This document shows, piece by piece, positions 6,226 to 8,468 of a DNA stretch of 8,468 bases. This DNA is from an uncultured Clostridia bacterium (GTDB taxonomy: Bacteria; Bacillota; Clostridia; Peptostreptococcales; Anaerovoracaceae), in contig CAMIWY010000052.1 in assembly GCA_946402595.1 (NCBI GenBank), positions 1 to 8,468 of the forward strand, written 5' to 3'. The notes under the pieces are model-generated. The model had not been told where the DNA came from. It saw nothing but the letters and a program-made list of their open reading frames with translations, and did not search any database. Every line of letters starts with the position of its first letter. Position 1 is the first letter of the stretch. The position numbers were made by a program, and so were the translations under genes.

Positions 6226-6828
6226 TCAATTTCCTGAGTTGCCGCCACCGCCACCGCTGCTGGCAGCCTGTCTCTCATATATGATGTGCTGCAGTGTTAC
6301 CAGTATAGCTACAACAATTTCTTCATTCTCAGGCTGGTATATATCTATGCAGTATTTGTCATGGAGGGACAGCATCTTCTGTCCTATTACTGCTACTATC
6401 TTTCCGTTCTCATCATACAGCTGGAAATTGAGCCCAACTATGTTTCCTCTCAGTTGCCAGCCTAGGCCTTCGATATTGAAGATATCCTTGACGAGATGGA
6501 AGAGCTCATTGGAGAGCTCGAAAGCGGTCCCGTCTGCCATGGTCACAAAGTGACGGGCATGCAAGGTCAGGACCTTAGCCTCTATATGCGCTACCTGTCT
6601 TCCCTTCACATCAGTGATATCCGTCTTTCTGTGTATCGACAGGAACTTGGTGTTCGACTCATATACTATGTTGCCGTTATCGTCAGTAATATCTATATGG
6701 TGATGCAGAGTGAACACTTTGGTCGAAGTGAACAGCGACCGTGCAGGTACACCGTATTCCTCGACGTTGTTGATATTCGCCCGCTCTCCCGCATCGCGGT
6801 ATCTGTGGTATTTGGAATCTACTGCCAT
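6226..6828 (-). CDS. LURP-one-related (Tubby-like C-terminal fold) protein
   Basis: The 200-residue product matches the LURP-one-related/YxjI pattern: a series of short beta strands with repeated turns, ITDDNGNIVYES (46-58), FLSIHRKTDITDVKGRQVAHIEAKVLTLHARHFV (62-95), NFQLYDENGKIVAVIGQK (134-151) and a hydrophobic C-terminal helix EEIVVAILVTLQHIIYERQ (169-187). In the Tubby-like fold this helix runs through a beta barrel. A glycine-rich tail (GGGGG at 192-196, end SGN) is unusual and may be flexible. No catalytic residues are known for the family; lipid or ligand binding has been proposed for related folds. The start at ATG 6828 has an AGGAGG ribosome binding site 4 bases away. The stop is TGA followed at once by TAA. 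It precedes the helical protein by 22 bases, so the two may act together. Confidence 0.83.
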   Translation of the reverse strand: MAVDSKYHRYRDAGERANINNVEEYGVPARSLFTSTKVFTLHHHIDITDDNGNIVYESNTKFLSIHRKTDITDVKGRQVAHIEAKVLTLHARHFVTMADGTAFELSNELFHLVKDIFNIEGLGWQLRGNIVGLNFQLYDENGKIVAVIGQKMLSLHDKYCIDIYQPENEEIVVAILVTLQHIIYERQAASSGGGGGNSGN

Positions 6829-6874
6829 GTTTCCTCCTCGTTAACATTCAGTGATAGCTTAAGTCAATATCTTC

Positions 6875-7528
6875 TCAGTACATATGCAGCTGCGTCTCTG
6901 TTGCCGGTGCCAGGACCTTGACATACTGAAGCACCTGATCCAGGTGACGCTCAAGTGTCTCTGCAGCCATTCCCGGAGTGCCGAATGCGAAATACAGAAC
7001 GTGTCTGCTGTTGTCAGTGAGACATGTGCGCTCATCTGCACCGGCTATCATGCTAACAACGACGGATTCGTCATCCCTGCATGTGAAGTCGCCAGGATAG
7101 CTGTGCGCCTCTCCGTGTATTCCCGGGAATGGTGTCTTCTCTGCCTCAATGTATATGATGAGGTCTCCTTCGATCATGTCTGCGTCGTGTGATCCCAGCA
7201 GACATCCAGTCTTGAGCTCGGTCAGGAATGCGACCGCGTTGTTGTACTTCCCTTCCGGGAACGGACGTCCCTTCAGGAGGAATGACTCAACCTGCATCAT
7301 TACAGGATAGGTCTTCTTGAACTTCCTGAAATATCTGAAGTACGGCGTATTCCTGAACCACTCATCGCGGCTGTAGTTCTCACCTTCTGTTCTGATCTGT
7401 TCAAGCTCCCTCTTTTTCATCTCGTCGAAGGCAGCTGTGTCCCATTCACTCTCATCCGGATACCACACTTCAAGTATCCCGAGATGTCTGTCAGCATCGA
7501 CTGATGCGTCCCTGATGATATCTCTCAT
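6875..7528 (-). CDS. B3/B4 tRNA-binding-domain protein (COG3382-like)
   Basis: This 217-residue protein resembles free-standing B3/4 domains, relatives of the editing domain in the phenylalanyl-tRNA synthetase beta chain. Signs are the YFRYFRKFKKTYPVMMQVESFLLKG region (63-87), a KYNNAVAFLTEL segment near 94-105, GDLIIYIEAEK near 121-131, GEAHSYPGDFTCRDDESVVVSMIAG (139-163) and TCLTDNSRHVLYFAFGTPG (168-186), with the expected C-terminal helices. It could hydrolyse or bind mischarged tRNA, or a small aminoacyl compound, in the cytosol. The family is little characterised, so function is inferred. A GGGGG ribosome binding site precedes ATG 7528. The LURP-one gene starts 46 bases downstream. It is the second editing-type domain in this window, together with the ybaK-like gene, although the two folds are unrelated. 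Confidence 0.8.
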   Translation of the reverse strand: MRDIIRDASVDADRHLGILEVWYPDESEWDTAAFDEMKKRELEQIRTEGENYSRDEWFRNTPYFRYFRKFKKTYPVMMQVESFLLKGRPFPEGKYNNAVAFLTELKTGCLLGSHDADMIEGDLIIYIEAEKTPFPGIHGEAHSYPGDFTCRDDESVVVSMIAGADERTCLTDNSRHVLYFAFGTPGMAAETLERHLDQVLQYVKVLAPATETQLHMY

Positions 7529-7566
7529 CTCTTAACCCCCATGTTACTCAGTGCCCCTCACCAATA

Positions 7567-7572
7567 ATTATA
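7567..7572 (-). promoter_or_regulatory. Possible -10 box for the B3/4 and LURP-one run
   Basis: TATAAT, a perfect -10 hexamer, occurs on the minus strand just past the flavodoxin stop, but no good -35 box is seen 16-18 bases upstream. Transcription would start near 7560 and leave a 30-base leader with a GGGGG ribosome binding site before ATG 7528. It could separate this run from the flavodoxin transcript. Chance AT-richness is a fair alternative. Confidence 0.3.
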
Positions 7573-7574
7573 TC

Positions 7575-8039
7575 CTACAGACTCTCTACCCACTTCTTGA
7601 GAGTATGCACACTTGCATCAGGCTGGAAGAGCTGTGACCCGATTATCTCACCCTTCATCATCGGTCCCAGCCTGCCTGCTACCTTGGTGACATCGCTACC
7701 ACCTGAAGTAGCGAAGAAAGCGACCTTCTTTCCTGCGAAGTCATAGGACTTCACGAATGTCTCTATGATATTAGGTGCGCCGTAGTACCACACAGGGAAG
7801 CCGATGAATACGTACTCGTACTCGTCCCAGTTATCTACCCTGCCGCTGATCGGCACATCCTTCTTGCCTATCTTCTCCCTGTTGCATCTTGCAAGCGGAT
7901 TGGTCCACCTGAGGTCTGACTCAGTATATGGATCAACAGGCTCGATCCTGAACAGATCAGCATCTGCCGCCTTAGCAAGATGCGCAGCCAGAGCCCCGGT
8001 GTTGCCGCTGGCTGAAAAGTATGAGACTAAAGATTTCAT
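7575..8039 (-). CDS. Flavodoxin (short-chain, NAD(P)H-dependent oxidoreductase type)
   Basis: The 154-residue product is a flavodoxin. The N-terminal FMN phosphate loop is SYFSASGNT (6-14), the central loop is FIGFPVWYYGAPNIIETF (78-95) and the third flavin-contacting loop is FATSGGSDV (109-117). The C-terminus GEIIGSQLFQPDASVHTLKKWVESL is typical of the group annotated as flavodoxin_4 or NAD(P)H-dependent oxidoreductase. It should carry FMN in the cytosol and shuttle low-potential electrons; the partner is unknown. It starts at ATG 8039 with a GGAGG ribosome binding site 7 bases upstream, and 27 bases separate it from the NERD gene. GC content at its start is much higher than in that neighbour. 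Together with the iron-sulfur flavoprotein it gives two flavodoxin-fold proteins in 8.5 kb. Confidence 0.9.
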   Translation of the reverse strand: MKSLVSYFSASGNTGALAAHLAKAADADLFRIEPVDPYTESDLRWTNPLARCNREKIGKKDVPISGRVDNWDEYEYVFIGFPVWYYGAPNIIETFVKSYDFAGKKVAFFATSGGSDVTKVAGRLGPMMKGEIIGSQLFQPDASVHTLKKWVESL

Positions 8040-8066
8040 GACTAGTCCTCCGTATAATTAAATCGA

Positions 8067-8468
8067 TCAATCTACATTTCTTGTATATTTGCACTTAGGA
8101 TAATTTGAGCACCCATAAAACTGTTTGCCAGTATTCTGTCCTTTCTTTGCAGTTCTTATTATCAGCTTTCCACCACACCACGGACAGGTTTCAAGGGCCA
8201 TCTCTTTATTCCGAATACTGTCTATATGTGACTGTTTAACAGATGGATCTACTCCTACAAGCGGTAATACTTTTTCTACAATACTATTTACTTCAGCCGT
8301 AGAAAGAACATCTGGGTACTCATTTCTTACAACTCGCATATATGCCCTTAATTGATCGACAGTAAATACTTTTACTTTTGTTTCATCATAGGTGACACTT
8401 TTTAATTCTCCCCTATTCGAAAATACAACAACTGAGTAAATTGGAGCAGTAGTTTTTATATATTTTCG
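8067..8468 (-). CDS. NERD-domain protein with C-terminal topoisomerase-type zinc ribbon (partial, 5' end outside window)
   Basis: The frame stays open from TGA 8067 to the right edge, giving 133 residues of the C-terminal part, so the ATG at 8339 is internal. The upstream 43 residues, KYIKTTAPIYSVVVFSNRGEL then VFTVDQLRAY, match the end of a NERD (nuclease-related) domain as I know it from NERD proteins. A linker of about 45 residues with VNSIVEKVLPLV follows. The last 40 residues form a zinc ribbon of the topoisomerase I type: CPWCGG and GCSNYPKC, two cysteine pairs. NERD proteins carrying such ribbons are uncharacterised; a DNA-processing role is inferred. Nuclease catalytic residues, if any, lie outside the window. 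Composition is AT-rich (32% GC in bases 8341-8400), unlike the genes to its left, which suggests an accessory origin. Confidence 0.82.
   Translation of the reverse strand, partial: RKYIKTTAPIYSVVVFSNRGELKSVTYDETKVKVFTVDQLRAYMRVVRNEYPDVLSTAEVNSIVEKVLPLVGVDPSVKQSHIDSIRNKEMALETCPWCGGKLIIRTAKKGQNTGKQFYGCSNYPKCKYTRNVD

Noticed and set aside
5857..6237. 126-residue plus-strand frame with a hydrophobic product
   Set aside because: Antisense of the helical protein; apparent hydrophobicity arises from the complement of Lys/Glu/Ala codons.

Overview
The window looks like a bacterial chromosome segment, most plausibly from an anaerobic Bacillota (Clostridia-type) organism. This placement is an inference from gene content (two flavodoxin-fold proteins, a DUF438/hemerythrin-PAS protein, LURP-one and B3/4-domain proteins), GGAGG-type ribosome binding sites and frequent AGG/AGA and ATA codons. 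No rRNA, tRNA, CRISPR array or insertion sequence was seen. There is no gene-free stretch over 300 bases; the longest is the 132-base divergent region at 2512-2643. No convincing intrinsic terminator was found. All genes but one are on the minus strand.

Left block (1-2511, minus strand, transcribed right to left): a putative iron-sulfur flavoprotein (2511-1975), a single-domain rhodanese (1965-1639), a MazG-like nucleotide pyrophosphohydrolase (1646-1332, overlapping the rhodanese by 8 bases) and a GIY-YIG/DUF2075 Schlafen-type helicase (1329-28, 2 bases after the MazG stop). The helicase frame ends at a stop that looks like the product of a one-base insertion in a six-base A run, because the shifted frame continues in a family-like way to the window edge. 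Base composition falls sharply at the MazG/helicase border.

Centre: one plus-strand gene, an AHL-lactonase-like metallo-beta-lactamase-fold hydrolase (2644-3480), diverges from the left block. It converges with a long minus-strand run: B3/4-domain protein (7528-6875), LURP-one-related protein (6828-6226), an alanine/lysine-rich helical protein (6203-5619), DUF438-type hemerythrin-PAS protein (5587-4547), a YbaK-type tRNA-editing domain starting at GTG (4544-4068) and a GNAT acetyltransferase (4054-3512) broken by an in-frame TGA where relatives carry Trp. Gaps of 2 to 46 bases make these one or a few operons.

Right edge: a flavodoxin (8039-7575) and, upstream of it, the 3' part of an AT-rich NERD-domain gene with a topoisomerase-type zinc ribbon, open through the window edge. 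The two AT-rich edge genes are both nuclease-related and contrast with the GC-richer core, suggesting accessory or acquired DNA at both sides. The best candidate for an unusual system is the MazG plus GIY-YIG/DUF2075 pair, which could act in nucleotide or nucleic-acid-based defence; this is inference only.
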